A DNA stretch of 64,000 nucleotides, from contig CAMVOK010000009.1 in the NCBI GenBank assembly GCA_947169115.1, forward strand, positions 43,258 through 107,257, in the 5' to 3' direction. Both the position numbers and the translations under genes were made by a program. Position 1 is the first letter of the stretch, and each line of letters begins with the position of its first letter. Of the stretch, positions 42,901-52,800 are shown in pieces. The notes under the pieces are model-generated. The model saw nothing but the letters and a program-made list of their open reading frames with translations. It had not been told where the DNA came from and made no database searches. This DNA is from an uncultured Prevotellaceae bacterium (lineage in GTDB: Bacteria > Bacteroidota > Bacteroidia > Bacteroidales > Bacteroidaceae).

Positions 42901-43400
42901 GTACTGGTACCGAGGTTTACAACTTCAGTGAGACAAGTGATGATTCTAATGATGTAACCATCAACTTCACAAAGGGTGACGGTTCAATCAAGGCTAACAC
43001 TCCTGTTCTGGTTAAAGCTACCGCTGCCAGCAGTGCACAGATCTTCGAAGGTGTACAGGTTGAGGCTCCCACAGCTGATGTTCAGGTTGGTGGCAATAAC
43101 GTTTCCTTCGTGGGTACGTATGCTCCCACCACGGTTGCTGCAGGTGACTACTTCGTTAGCGGCGGCCTCCTGTACAAGAGCGCAGGTTCTACCAACCTCA
43201 AGGCCTTCCGTGCCTACATCGATGCTCAGGAAGCATCCAGCGTTAAGATGTTCATCGACGGTCTGGAGACAGCCATCAGTGCCATCAACGCCGAGGCAGA
43301 GGCTGAGCAGGGTGCCATCTACAACCTGGCTGGTCAGCGCGTCAGCAAGGCCGTCCGTGGCATCTACGTGAAGAACGGCAAGAAAGTGGTTGTAAAATAA
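39966..43400 (+). CDS. large secreted modular surface protein, cassette 1
   Basis: 1144 residues. Signal peptide MKRKLLFAMLCIVSALGMRA. A beta-trefoil/ricin-like N-terminal module (VYWIQDVATGQFISQGANWG, about 25-130) precedes galactose-binding-like beta modules (GLPNGLYKVEFVGTF; LPAGEYVFKVAGRHSA; LPAGNYVLKVATRAS), alternating with alanine-rich FIVAR-like helical modules (about 360-450 and 635-760). It ends with an IYNLAGQRVSKAVRGIYVKNG tail, similar to C-terminal tails of secreted Bacteroidales proteins and possibly a type IX sorting or anchoring signal. I infer carbohydrate or matrix binding at the surface. No enzyme motif is visible. Its start and end are nearly identical in DNA to parts of the other two cassettes. 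Confidence 0.85.
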   Translation: MKRKLLFAMLCIVSALGMRAQLTDGTVYWIQDVATGQFISQGANWGTQATVQEVGGLGVQVAYVSDGVYQLKNVMWNKGNNANLGLRTSDRFWDQSAQNITLIASGEGYKINTTNGGYFCNNGDTNGDGVKRLGSTTDEAEATVWRFLTKSEYDAAIQAYKDGKAASYAATLGYSSVTSVAELEAIITDVDQFISKSYTNSITNASLANNWDGWTHAAASGSNRSEGAGVGSGCAEFWNGCGAATQTVSGLPNGLYKVEFVGTFRPKNANEANNIASGETSSPAFVYANDAQIEFKHWIDVPNKANGRGGITKANGYGHSFYTFVTDGTLKIGVVQGCWVNGYMWCPFGQFTLTYYTDQVADADIEALVATIPAEGTVPTSIYSNLIDLKNTLESTKTIAAFNALNNANTAALELVDPYAALVAEIAKAKALGIAAADADAYANVTTAAEATANTQALMVDEYNYVVGNYTVAIDLGAWTTENAGTMTSQHWDGTSTTSYNEQLNGWNQATNWSTSYRQDITLPAGEYVFKVAGRHSASSLLTLNVSAGGSIIGTVNDFPTGDTGRGINKSGVTSFDASDPAGFANGGNGRGWQWRYVPFTLTDEAVVTIEVFGNNPSAAQYQWLSFCNYTVQAKPNVAAARIAYEQAVNIATDALNDAANVNVGGTDRANLATAVAATPTETIEWYEAQTTLIQGYTTVFTAGVASWNSYAIAAQETVTLWGSLLGVSEPAVAAEAASAAIALRVAQYNKVSTEYIYSLTGKIGEFSTWDKTATSGGNPDTPQTLSTQHFRGEGYTYYEQGVNGWASNSFTVDYMKSANLPAGNYVLKVATRASGNVTGTVSATATANTVAIANVGASSKGITTSGVASFDEGEFANGGVGYGWEWRFLPFTLAADGDVTISIHAESSTQFGWVSIADAELLSDADKSTSVTYNEAVANTIEDVDVANVTMSRAIKEGYNTVVLPFSLTSAQVATAFGTGTEVYNFSETSDDSNDVTINFTKGDGSIKANTPVLVKATAASSAQIFEGVQVEAPTADVQVGGNNVSFVGTYAPTTVAAGDYFVSGGLLYKSAGSTNLKAFRAYIDAQEASSVKMFIDGLETAISAINAEAEAEQGAIYNLAGQRVSKAVRGIYVKNGKKVVVK

Positions 43401-43401
43401 T

Positions 43402-43440
43402 TGAAAATTCAAAATTGAAAATTCAAAATTCAAAATTAGA
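43402..43440 (+). repeat. GAAAATTCAAAATT spacer repeat, cassette 1
   Basis: Units of GAAAATTCAAAATT between the large gene and the peptide gene. The same 45-bp spacer occurs at 49325-49364 and 54066-54105. Confidence 0.75.
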
Positions 43441-43445
43441 AGATT

Positions 43446-43631
43446 ATGAAAAAGACATATTTGCAACCCGATACAGAGATTCAGAAGGTCAATGTTGTAC
43501 AGATGCTGTCAGCCTCCATTACCGGTGTAGGTGGTGGTTCGGGTCTTGGCCAGGCAGATCCCACTGATCCTATTCCCGAAGAGGGCGACGTCAAGGAGTT
43601 CATCTTCGAAGAGAATCCTTGGGAGTATTAA
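43446..43631 (+). CDS. 61-residue peptide with GG motif, cassette 1
   Basis: It starts MKKTYLQPDTEIQKVNVVQM, then LSASITGVGGG, then an acidic, Pro-rich tail (QADPTDPIPEEGDVKEF) ending PWEY. The protein is identical to the product of 54110-54295. It has no membrane-spanning signal peptide. The Gly-Gly at residues 29-30 after a leader-like segment resembles double-glycine leader cleavage sites, with the acidic part as the possible product; this is a hypothesis, and no peptidase-transporter gene lies in the window. Related MKKxYxxPxxEV small proteins are common in Prevotella as uncharacterised proteins. Confidence 0.75.
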   Translation: MKKTYLQPDTEIQKVNVVQMLSASITGVGGGSGLGQADPTDPIPEEGDVKEFIFEENPWEY

Positions 43632-43633
43632 GG

Positions 43634-43720
43634 AACGAAAACGTTAACGCAAACGAAAACGTTAACGCAAACGATAACGAAAACGTTAACGTGAACGAAA
43701 ACTAAGACGTTAACTAACGT
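43634..43720 (+). repeat. NNAACG hexamer array, cassette 1
   Basis: AACG repeats every 6 bp (AACGAA AACGTT AACGCA ...), ending GTTAACTAACGTA, between the peptide stop and the terminator. Confidence 0.75.
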
Positions 43721-43728
43721 AAATGATA

Positions 43729-43768
43729 AGCCCTCCCCGAGTTATGCGGCTCGGGGAGGGCTGTTTTT
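43729..43768 (+). terminator. terminator, cassette 1
   Basis: AGCCCTCCCCGAG, loop TTATGCGG, CTCGGGGAGGGCT, then GTTTTTG. Confidence 0.9.
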
Positions 43769-43784
43769 GCGGTTTTGTATCAAC

Positions 43785-43831
43785 TTTTGGGCTGTAAGTG
43801 CTTGATTATTCCCGATTTTTTTGTATCTTTG
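43785..43831 (+). promoter_or_regulatory. promoter block of cassette 2 with TATCTTTG
   Basis: CAACTTTTGGGCTGTAAGTG and CTTGATT lie upstream of TATCTTTG at 43824-43831. The block is nearly repeated at 49677-49727 before cassette 3. Confidence 0.65.
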
Positions 43832-43888
43832 CGCGATTATTTGTGAAACACTGAAAATTTTTATTAACTAACCTAATTTATTAACTAA

Positions 43889-46800
43889 ATGAAAAGAAAA
43901 TTCCTTTTCGCGATGCTATGCATCGTAAGTGCACTCGGACTGAGGGCACAAACGTGGACGGGCAACGCAGCGAGTGAGGGTACTTTCTACCTCTACAACG
44001 TGGGGGCAGAAAAATTCCTCAACAACGGCGACCCTGGCCAAAGTTGGGGCACCAATGCCTACCTCCAGGCAGGTTTCGGTCTGGACATCATCCTTGAGGC
44101 CAACGGCGAAGCCTACAACCTCAACACCAATGTGTCCAATGGCGGTAACAGCCATTATCTTGCCACCAGCACATGGTGCGATGGCGATCCCACGCCCTGG
44201 ATCTTCACTCCTGTTGCTGGTCAGACAAACGTGTACACCATCAGTAATGGTGATAAGTATCTGATTGCCAACAACGAACTCAATGATGTTTATTACGGAG
44301 ACCTCACCTCCGCTGATGACTGGAAAATGTGGTGGAAGCTTGTGAGTGAGGATGACTTTAAGGCTGCCATGCAGGCTAAGACTTACTCCACAACCGACCC
44401 CATGGATGTTTCTGTGTTCATCAAAGGACGCAGTTTCGCCCGCAATGACGGACGCAACAGCAACTGGACACGTACGAACACTGGCGGCCAATTTGTTGAG
44501 GGTATCAGCAATAAATATTATGGTAATGAATATTATTACACTACCTTCGATGTTTATCAGACGCTCTCTGGCATGCCCGACGGCACATACGAAGTACAGT
44601 GCTCTGGCTTCGGTAACACTGGCTCCACCTACGTTTATGGAAACAGCGCGGCTGGTGCACTGACCACTGAGAACAGTGCAGCCAATGGCTATCGTGGTAC
44701 TGCTTACCAGCTGATTATGGAGAATAATGCTTGGGCAGGACAGAGCTCGGGTAAGTTCAACATCAGCGACGGTAATATCCGTCTGGGCGTGAAGAACGAG
44801 AATGGTCAGGGTTGGACAGTTTATGACGAGTTCCGCCTCTACTACTACGGCCTCGACCTCTCTGAGTTCGCTGCCTCTCTGGCTACTGCAGTAAGTGCAG
44901 CCGAGGCTCTTGAGGGTAAGATTCCTACGGCTGCATATACGAATCTTTCCGCTTCTGTGGCCGCACTGAACCAGACCTACACCACTGCAGCCGATTATAC
45001 CACTGCAACCAATGCAGTGAACGCTTTGGTGACCGAATACCAAGCCATGGTGGCTCCCTATGCCATTGTGACGGAGGCAAAGGCTCTGTACAACCAAACC
45101 GACTACACCGATGCTGCTAATGCCAAGGCTACCTTCAAGGCTGTGGTTGACGCTGCCGACGAAAAGACTACACTCGAAGATCTCAACACTCAGATTGCTG
45201 CTATCAAAGCCGCAGTGGTGCCCTTTATCACCACCGTCAGCCTCAATGAGAATGCCTACTTCAATGTTACCAACTTTCTCGTAGTGAATCCTACCGTTAG
45301 CCAGAATGTTGACGGCTGGACTGTAGCTAACAAAGTAGGCGGTACTGGTCCTACCACCAACTATGGCGAAACTGAGTTCTACAACGCCACCTTCAAGTTC
45401 TACCAGACCCTGAATCTGGTGGCAGGTACTTGGGAGTTTGGCGTAACAGGTTTCCACCGCGCTGGTAACCACAGCACATACTTCTATGCTGGTGAGGACA
45501 AGATTCTCATCCCCGGTGTGGCAAATACTATAGTTAACAGCATGGCTGATGCCAAGACATACTTTGACAACGGCAATGGGCAGTTAAGTCTGAAGTTCCT
45601 CATGGAAGAGGCTACCGACGTGGAGATTGGTATTGATAACCAAGACACCGAAACTGACAAGTGGACCATCTTCCGCAACTTCACCCTGAAGTACTACGGT
45701 GCTGTTGACTATAGCGTGTACGAGCAGCAGATGGCCGACGCTGTAGCCGCCGCACAGGCTGTTGAGGGCACCGTACCCACAGCTGTCTATACCACGCTGA
45801 ACGATGTGGTAACCGCAAACAACAAGACTTACACCAAGAAGGCCGACTGGCTTGCTGCCATTCAGGCCATCCAGGATGCCACCACCACGGCTAAGGCCAT
45901 GCAGGCACCCTATACTGAGTATTTAGCAGTGAAGACTGCTGTATTGGCTGTGTCTGGCGATGTGAACACTACAAGCGCTGACGAAGCAGCCAATGCTGCT
46001 ACCACCTCCGAGGCACTGGCTACGGCATCTGAAGCCCTGCGTACAGCCCTGAAGAACTACCTCCGCACGACCACCGAGACCAATCTGGATTTGACGGCCG
46101 CACTGCTCATCAACCCCAGCTTCGAAAACAATGGAACTGGCTGGACAAACAACGGTATGGCCTTCCAGAACAACACCAGCTTCGGCAAGGACGGCAACGT
46201 ATATTGCGAAAAGTGGCAACCCAACGGTACCTTCAGTATAGCACAGACTCTTACGGCCATGCCCACTGGTGTATATCAGCTCACCGCTAAGGCAAAAGCT
46301 CGCGGTGTCACCTCTGCCAAGTTCTTCGCTAACAGCTTCGAGGAGGCCATCACTATTGCCGACTCCGAGGCCGACTACACTGTAGTGTTCGCCATCGACG
46401 ACAATACCGATGTCAACTTCGGCTTTGAGAGTACTGGCACGGGTGCAGGTGCCAGCTGGATTGCTGTGGATAACTTCCGCCTGACCCTCGTCAGTGCTGC
46501 TCTGCCCGACGTGACCGCCGTTACCGGCAAGATGAACGCAGGAGCAGCTGCCGCTCAGAATGATGCAATCGCTGCCTACAATGCCAACAAGACGGTGGCT
46601 AACTACAACGCCGCTGTGGCTGCCATCGCTGCCGCTCAGGCTTCTATTGACGCTTATGCACAGGCTCCGGCTATCATCGCTGCTGCCAAGACGCTGCAGG
46701 CCAACCACAACTTTGCCAGCGAGACGGCCATCACCACGTTTGGTGATGCTATCACCGCTACCGAAACAGCCTATAACAATGGTACACTTACCGACGCACA

Positions 46801-49324
46801 GGCCGCCAACGGCAACAACCTGGGTACCACAACCTATGGTTGGCACGCTGCTCGCGCTGAGGCTGACTGGACAGTAGCCGAGGCCTTCATGCAGGATGCA
46901 TGGACTGGTGCTGAGTACAACGACTGGAGCACTGAGGGTGAAACCGATGGTTCCAACTTCCTCGTGCCCTTCTTCCAGAACTGGGTTGCCGACGGCAATA
47001 GCCTTGGCGAAGGCACGACCCAGGGTCAGCTCACCAGTCTGCCCAACGGACTCTATAAGGTTTCCGCTCTTATCCGCGTACGTGCTAAGAACGGCGTAGA
47101 TGCTGCTGATGCCACCGGTATCACCATGCAGGTGAATGAGGGTACCTCGGTTGACGTGACCGAAGGCACTGTGGTTGATGGAACTCAGTTCTCACTGGCT
47201 ACCTTCGAGGCTGAAGGTCTTGTCAAGGACGGTACACTGAACGTGGTTATCAACCGCGCTGGCGACAACAACATCAGCTGGCTCTCGTTCAAGAATATAC
47301 AGTACATTAAGGAACGTGACCTGACTCCAGAAGAGGAATCTGTGGCTCCCACAGCTATCGTTCTGAAGAATGGCGAGGATGTCGTTACTGATCCTATTGC
47401 TCTCGATGCAACAACAAGTACAGTCACGCTGACTCCTTCTTATACTCCTGCTGAAGCTACTGAAGGTTATCTCACATGGGCTTCGAGCGATGAGACTGTT
47501 GCCACCGTTGCCAATGGTGTCGTTACCGCTGTTTCCACAGGTACAGCTACCATCACAGCAACCAGCACGCTTGCTCCCGCTGTAAGTGCTAGCGCTACGG
47601 TAACAGTTAGCTTCCCCGAATCCACTGTTCCTGCTTCGGTTGAAGTGGCAAGTGGCTCAAGTATGAGTGTAACCACATTGTCGTCTAATAACCTATTCAA
47701 GAATGGATCGTTTGGCTATCCCAATGCAGTTGCTGGTTGGAAGACCATTGGCTATACTACAGATGCTGTAGCTAGCAACTTCACAATTTCTGCAAATGGT
47801 GGTGTAAACGACGGTGCTTATATTACTACCAATGGTGGTGGTACAGGTTCTGCAAATACGATTCGTAAGTCTGTTGAAGTAGAGGTTGGTAAGAAATATT
47901 ATTTCTCTGTTTACACAAGCGGAAAGGCTCCCACTTCGGCCAACCTCAAATACAATGCCCTCTTCGCTATGTCTGATGCTACTACCGAAAGTGGTACAAT
48001 TAAGGAGTTCGAGTGGCCGCAGGGCGCAGGCAACACTACCACCGAGTGGAGCAAGACCGAATGCATCTTCGAGGCCACAACTCCCTATGTAGGTGTACGC
48101 ATGGGTTGGAACCAGAATTCCAGCTTCGACGAATTCGTGCTTGTTGAGGTTGTTGATGAGTCGGTTGTTGGTAATGTGCAGTATGCTTTGGATGCTATTC
48201 CTACCGCCAACATCGGAACTGCTCCCTTCCAGTATTCTCAGGATGCCATCGATGCAGCCAACGCTCTCGTACAGGGTACGGCCAGTGTGGCTGACGTTGA
48301 GGGCGTTTACGAGGCTCTAACTACAGTGAATGCTCCTGCTGATGGTCAGCTCTTCAATGTGGTTCTGACATACGCTGGTTGGACATACAACAATAAGGCT
48401 ATGACCTACATTGCTAATGGTCGCAGCGATGCTGGTTTGTACAACATCCAGTATAAGGAAGTTGCCAACAAGAACCTGGCACAGGCATTCACCTTCACCA
48501 AGGTGAGCGGCAACAACTACAAGATGTCGCAGATTGATGCAGACGGTAACGTACGTTACATTTGCACCGGTCAGCCCTATAGTGGCAATGCCAACCAGAT
48601 TCGCACCACTACCAATGCTGACGATGCTCTGCAAGTAACTATCATCCCAACTGCTACTGAGGGCGTTTACAACCTGCGCAATGTGGCTGCCAACCAGTAC
48701 ATCGGTTCTCAGGACGCTGGTGTATTCACCGTGAACAGCCATATCGACTTCTTCATCGTAGAGACCGAGAAACCCGTAATCACCATCAATACTACAGCTG
48801 CTGGCTATGGTACTACCATGCTGCCCTTCGCTGTAACAAGCATCCCCGAGGGTGTGAAGGTTTACAGTTGTGCTACTGTTGACGGTGACGTTCTCACACT
48901 CACTGAAGTTGATGCCATTGAGGCCAACAAGCCCTACATCATCGAAGGTGCTTGGAGCGAGGATCTCACTGGTGATGCTCAGGGTGTTGCTCTCACCTAT
49001 ACCGATGGTTTGCTGACTGGTGTATATGCTGCCCAGAGCGCTCCCAACGAGAGCTACGTACTGCAGAAGAACGGTGGTAAGGTAGGTTTCTACCAGGTTG
49101 ACGAGGCCGTAGGTCTGCCCACCGTTGGTGCTAACCGTGCTTACCTGACAGCTCCTGCTGGCGGTGAGGTTAAGGTATTCTTCCTGGGTACTGATGCTGA
49201 TGCTATCCGTGCCATCGAGGCTGAAGAGGGCAATGATGTCATCTACAACCTGGCTGGTCAGCGCGTATCGAAGGCTCAGAAGGGTATCTTCATCAAGAAC
49301 GGTAAGAAAGTGGTTGTAAAATAA
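43889..49324 (+). CDS. very large secreted modular surface protein, cassette 2
   Basis: 1811 residues. Signal peptide MKRKFLFAMLCIVSALGLRA, nearly identical to cassette 1. A trefoil-like N-terminal module (TFYLYNVGAEKFLNNGDPG) is followed by at least three rounds of a galactose-binding-like beta module (MPDGTYEVQCSGFGNTG; LVAGTWEFGVTGFHRAG; MPTGVYQLTAKAKARG) alternating with FIVAR-like Ala-rich helical modules, the first two with parallel YYG..DYS..LEGKIPTAAYT/VEGTVPTAVYT wording. A BIG2-type Ig domain lies at about 1148-1243 (TWASSDETVATVANGVVTAV), another beta module at about 1270-1420, a ricin-like module at about 1480-1627, and the IYNLAGQRVSKAQKGIFIKNG tail. It is probably a surface adhesin or glycan binder. 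No catalytic motif is visible. Confidence 0.85.
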   Translation: MKRKFLFAMLCIVSALGLRAQTWTGNAASEGTFYLYNVGAEKFLNNGDPGQSWGTNAYLQAGFGLDIILEANGEAYNLNTNVSNGGNSHYLATSTWCDGDPTPWIFTPVAGQTNVYTISNGDKYLIANNELNDVYYGDLTSADDWKMWWKLVSEDDFKAAMQAKTYSTTDPMDVSVFIKGRSFARNDGRNSNWTRTNTGGQFVEGISNKYYGNEYYYTTFDVYQTLSGMPDGTYEVQCSGFGNTGSTYVYGNSAAGALTTENSAANGYRGTAYQLIMENNAWAGQSSGKFNISDGNIRLGVKNENGQGWTVYDEFRLYYYGLDLSEFAASLATAVSAAEALEGKIPTAAYTNLSASVAALNQTYTTAADYTTATNAVNALVTEYQAMVAPYAIVTEAKALYNQTDYTDAANAKATFKAVVDAADEKTTLEDLNTQIAAIKAAVVPFITTVSLNENAYFNVTNFLVVNPTVSQNVDGWTVANKVGGTGPTTNYGETEFYNATFKFYQTLNLVAGTWEFGVTGFHRAGNHSTYFYAGEDKILIPGVANTIVNSMADAKTYFDNGNGQLSLKFLMEEATDVEIGIDNQDTETDKWTIFRNFTLKYYGAVDYSVYEQQMADAVAAAQAVEGTVPTAVYTTLNDVVTANNKTYTKKADWLAAIQAIQDATTTAKAMQAPYTEYLAVKTAVLAVSGDVNTTSADEAANAATTSEALATASEALRTALKNYLRTTTETNLDLTAALLINPSFENNGTGWTNNGMAFQNNTSFGKDGNVYCEKWQPNGTFSIAQTLTAMPTGVYQLTAKAKARGVTSAKFFANSFEEAITIADSEADYTVVFAIDDNTDVNFGFESTGTGAGASWIAVDNFRLTLVSAALPDVTAVTGKMNAGAAAAQNDAIAAYNANKTVANYNAAVAAIAAAQASIDAYAQAPAIIAAAKTLQANHNFASETAITTFGDAITATETAYNNGTLTDAQAANGNNLGTTTYGWHAARAEADWTVAEAFMQDAWTGAEYNDWSTEGETDGSNFLVPFFQNWVADGNSLGEGTTQGQLTSLPNGLYKVSALIRVRAKNGVDAADATGITMQVNEGTSVDVTEGTVVDGTQFSLATFEAEGLVKDGTLNVVINRAGDNNISWLSFKNIQYIKERDLTPEEESVAPTAIVLKNGEDVVTDPIALDATTSTVTLTPSYTPAEATEGYLTWASSDETVATVANGVVTAVSTGTATITATSTLAPAVSASATVTVSFPESTVPASVEVASGSSMSVTTLSSNNLFKNGSFGYPNAVAGWKTIGYTTDAVASNFTISANGGVNDGAYITTNGGGTGSANTIRKSVEVEVGKKYYFSVYTSGKAPTSANLKYNALFAMSDATTESGTIKEFEWPQGAGNTTTEWSKTECIFEATTPYVGVRMGWNQNSSFDEFVLVEVVDESVVGNVQYALDAIPTANIGTAPFQYSQDAIDAANALVQGTASVADVEGVYEALTTVNAPADGQLFNVVLTYAGWTYNNKAMTYIANGRSDAGLYNIQYKEVANKNLAQAFTFTKVSGNNYKMSQIDADGNVRYICTGQPYSGNANQIRTTTNADDALQVTIIPTATEGVYNLRNVAANQYIGSQDAGVFTVNSHIDFFIVETEKPVITINTTAAGYGTTMLPFAVTSIPEGVKVYSCATVDGDVLTLTEVDAIEANKPYIIEGAWSEDLTGDAQGVALTYTDGLLTGVYAAQSAPNESYVLQKNGGKVGFYQVDEAVGLPTVGANRAYLTAPAGGEVKVFFLGTDADAIRAIEAEEGNDVIYNLAGQRVSKAQKGIFIKNGKKVVVK

Positions 49325-49364
49325 TTGAAAATTCAAAATTGAAAATTCAAAATTCAAAATTAGA
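49325..49364 (+). repeat. GAAAATTCAAAATT spacer repeat, cassette 2
   Basis: The same sequence as at 43402-43440 and 54066-54105, between the large gene and the peptide gene. Confidence 0.75.
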
Positions 49365-49369
49365 AGATT

Positions 49370-49546
49370 ATGAAAAAGACATATTTGCAACCCGCTACTG
49401 AGATTCTGGAACTCAATGCCGTAGAAATGCTCGCCCTCTCTTTGCAGAATGGTGGCGAGAAGGCAGATCCCACAGGTGAAGTTCTCACTAAGGAGGACAA
49501 TGCCTGGGATATCTGGAGCAACGATATGGTAGAAGAGGAGTATTAA
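49370..49546 (+). CDS. 58-residue peptide with GG motif, cassette 2
   Basis: MKKTYLQPATEILELNAVEM is followed by LALSLQNGG (GG at 28-29), then EKADPTGEVLTKED and a Trp-containing acidic end (WDIWSNDMVEEEY). It aligns with the cassette 1/3 peptide at both ends and at the GG and ADPT positions but has diverged in between, which argues for selection on a translated product. The upstream spacer is identical to those of the other cassettes. Function is unknown; it could be a leader-type precursor or a small partner of the large protein. Confidence 0.7.
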   Translation: MKKTYLQPATEILELNAVEMLALSLQNGGEKADPTGEVLTKEDNAWDIWSNDMVEEEY

Positions 49547-49552
49547 GTAATG

Positions 49553-49617
49553 AAACGTTAACGTGAACGATAACGATAACGAAAACGTTAACCGGAACGC
49601 GAACGTTAACTAACGTA
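49553..49617 (+). repeat. NNAACG hexamer array, cassette 2
   Basis: AACGTT AACGTG AACGAT AACGAT AACGAA AACGTT ..., ending GTTAACTAACGTA as in cassettes 1 and 3. Confidence 0.75.
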
Positions 49618-49624
49618 CAATGAT

Positions 49625-49665
49625 AAACCCTCCCCGAGCCGCACGGCTCGGGGAGGGTTGTTTTT
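49625..49665 (+). terminator. terminator, cassette 2
   Basis: AACCCTCCCCGAGCC, loop GCAC, GGCTCGGGGAGGGTT, then GTTTTTA. Confidence 0.9.
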
Positions 49666-49676
49666 ATGGTTACATC

Positions 49677-49810
49677 TCAACTTTTTGGCTGTAAGTGCTT
49701 GATTGTTTCTGATATTTTGTATATTTGCCAATAAATTGGCTAAGATACTCCGTCTCGGCATAAAAACAAAAATTTTTGTCTTGTTTTGCTCTCGACTTTT
49801 CGTATCTTTG
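49677..49810 (+). promoter_or_regulatory. two candidate promoters of cassette 3
   Basis: A conserved block CTTTTTGGCTGTAAGTGCTTG leads to TATATTTG at 49720-49727, equivalent to the cassette 2 promoter. A second box TATCTTTG lies at 49803-49810, 51 bp before the ATG. Confidence 0.6.
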
Positions 49811-49861
49811 CACAGAATATGTATGATATAAATAACCTTTTACAACTAATATCATAAACAA

Positions 49862-52800
49862 ATGAAAATCAAAAAACTTTTTGCACTTGCCGTCGCCATG
49901 CTGTGTACGGCACTGACATGGGCACAGACGGACGTGACCAGCACGTACCTGACGAATGCTGATTTTTCGCAGAGCACGCCTCTGACGGGAACTTACCTCT
50001 ATGGATATGGTAAGGATGGTTTGCCTTACGGTTTCCAGACCATTGAAGGCTGGACTTCCGTAGTAACAGCTGGTGACAATAGCAATAGCTCGTACCCCAA
50101 TTCTGGTATGGCTGCAGGTGTATTTGCATACGGCTCTTCCACACAATTGAAGGGTAATAGCAAGGCTGCTCCCGCCACTAATCCCAACGGCGAGGCCAGT
50201 GGCAATTGTTTTGGCTTCTTCGGTGTGTGGGGCGACGGGGGATACTACTACCAGAATGTCACTTTGGCTGCTGGTAAGTACACCATCACCGTTCCCATGT
50301 ACAACCAGAGTGGAACACAGACCAACACCACCTATACGGGTTTCTTCCCAACAAGTGGTACCAACCGAACTGTTGCTGTAAATCCGACCGTTGGTCAGTG
50401 GGTTAATCAAACCGTAACGTTTACGCTGTCTGCTGAGACCGAGGGACAAATCCGTATCGGTTATCAGTCCACAGGCAGCGGTTCGGGGGCCAACCCCATG
50501 CTGTTCATCGACTGTGTGAAGATAGAGTTCACCTCTCAGGTGGTAAAGGATGTATTGGTAACCGCTCTTGCATCGGCCAACAGCATAAATGGCAGACTCG
50601 GTGACAGCGACCTTACCTCAGCCATTGCTACAGCTCAGGCTGTGTATGACAATATCAATGCTACGCAAGAGCAGGTGAATAGTGCTGCTGAGACGCTGAA
50701 TACAGCTACAGAGACAGCCATGGCTAATGCCATCATTGGCGGAACAGAGGCTACTGTTGCCCTGGCCAATGCCGACCTGGCTTCCCTTGATGGCTGGACA
50801 GTGGCAAGCTCGAGTAGCTTCAATGATAAGGGTAATGGCCTGATTGGAACGTACCAAGTCCGTTTCTCACCGGCAACAGTAGATGCCACCCATCTTGCCA
50901 CTGAATACTGCTTCGGCTTCGAAGCACGCTGGGGCGGAAACTTCGCTTCCTATAACCAAACCACGGTTGCCCTTCCCGCTGGTGTATATACGTTGACGTA
51001 CGACGTAGAGAACGTGAACAGTGCTACCCAGAATCTCACCTATGCCGACTACAGCTTTGTGCAGGTTGGCGATACAAAGTACTACTCCGCAGAAACCGAA
51101 TGGATGAAGGCTCAGAGCAGCTGGACAACCCACACTATCCATGTGACACTGGAAAATCCTGCCCCCCTGACCGTCAGCTTTGGTTATGGTACTGGCAGCA
51201 ATAATTCCTCTGCTGATGTTACACCCGCCCTTTATGTGAGCCACGTGAAGTTGACGTGGTCTGACCCTCTCCAGGCAGCCAAGGATGCTCTGGGGGCTGA
51301 AATCGCCAAGGCTCAGCTTTGCGATGCGAAGGAAGGTCTGGCCAGCGCTATCTCTGCCGCTCAGAGTGTTCTCAATACCGCTACCACACAGGCAGAACTT
51401 GAGCAGGCATTGGCAGATCTGCAAGCTGCCGACAAGGATGCCGTACTTCGTTACGAAAATGGTTTAGCCGATGCTGCCGCTACAAACGGTATGCTGACCG
51501 GTTTTGTTGTCAACGGTACATTCGACAGCAATACCAATGGATGGACTTGCACAGGTGGTTTCCAGAATCAGGCACTTGCATCAAATCAACATGGTGACTT
51601 CACGGTACCCTTCTTCGAGAACTGGAACGGTAGTGCCAAGGTCAACAAGATGTATCAGAACATCAACAATATCCCCAATGGTACCTACAAGCTGAAGATT
51701 GCTGCTTTCGTCCAAGCTCTGGCAGACCCCAATGAAAGCCAGTATGTATATGCCAACAATGACAAAACGTACCTTATTACGGGTGATCCCACCTTCTACG
51801 AGGTATGGACAGTGGTAACTACCAATGCCGTTGAAATCGGTCTGGAACAAACTACGGCTACAACCCAATGGATGGGTATCGACAATGTTACTCTGACCTA
51901 TTACGGTGCTGGTGATGTTATCGCACAGGCACAAGCTGGTGCTCACAAGGCCAATTGGGATGAAGCTCTGGCCAATGCCAACGCTGCTCTTGCCAACAGC
52001 GACTATGCTAACGTGACGGGCTCGGAGAAGACCGCCCTTCAGACAGAGGTTGCCAAGGCTGAACCTACGACTGCACAAGGCTATGACGATGCTACAGCTG
52101 CCCTGAACACGGCTATTAGTACTTTCACAACTGCTAAGTCAAACTACGATTTCTACGTTGATGCCGTGGCCATGTACACCCCATTTGGTGTGTCGGTAAC
52201 GGCTCCTACCACGGCCGATGAGGCTGTTGAGGCAGCAAGGGCACTGAATGTAGCCGCCTTTGCGGCTGCGAAGGCAGACTATCCCATCGATGCAACTGCC
52301 GTTTATCCCACTTCATGGAGTGGTTCGCTCAGTTCTACAAGTAGTGGTCAGCATTGGAGCGGTGATGCAAGCATCTCTTACGCTGACAACTGGTCGGGTA
52401 GTGCTAACACGGTATCGCGTAGCACCACGCTGAGTCTGCCTGCCGGTGAGTTCGTACTGATGAGTGCCGGTCGCGGTAGTGCTAACACCGTGGTGACGAT
52501 GGAGGCCAATGGTGTAACTGTCACTTATGCTAACAATGGTGATTTGGGACGGGGTATCGATACAGACGGTAATGCCAACTTCTCGACAGAGGGCACTTAT
52601 GCTAATGAAAACATTGGTCGTGGTTGGGAATGGCGTATGATTCCCGTCACCTTGACCGCTGCCACCGACGTTACCGTGACGCAAACCATCGCTCGTTTGG
52701 CTGGGAATAGTTGGGGTAGTTTCGTTGACTTTACCGTGCTGAAGAAGTCTGTTGTGGCTACCGCTGAAGATTATGAGGCATTGAACTCCGCCATTGAGGC

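Larger units (their letters stand above)
49547..49861. other. 315-bp spacer before cassette 3
   Basis: Contents in order: hexamer array (49553-49617), terminator (49625-49665), conserved promoter block with TATATTTG (49677-49727), a second promoter box (49803-49810) and an A/T-rich leader. No further gene was seen. Confidence 0.7.

Noticed and set aside
43634..43720. possible replication origin or DnaA-box cluster in the hexamer arrays
   Set aside because: The period is 6 bp and no TTATCCACA-type boxes are seen; three copies beside terminators do not fit an origin.
43916..45472. 518-codon open frame antisense to cassette 2
   Set aside because: It mirrors the repeated Ala/Thr-rich coding sequence, has no signal or domain, and does not recur consistently opposite the other cassettes.
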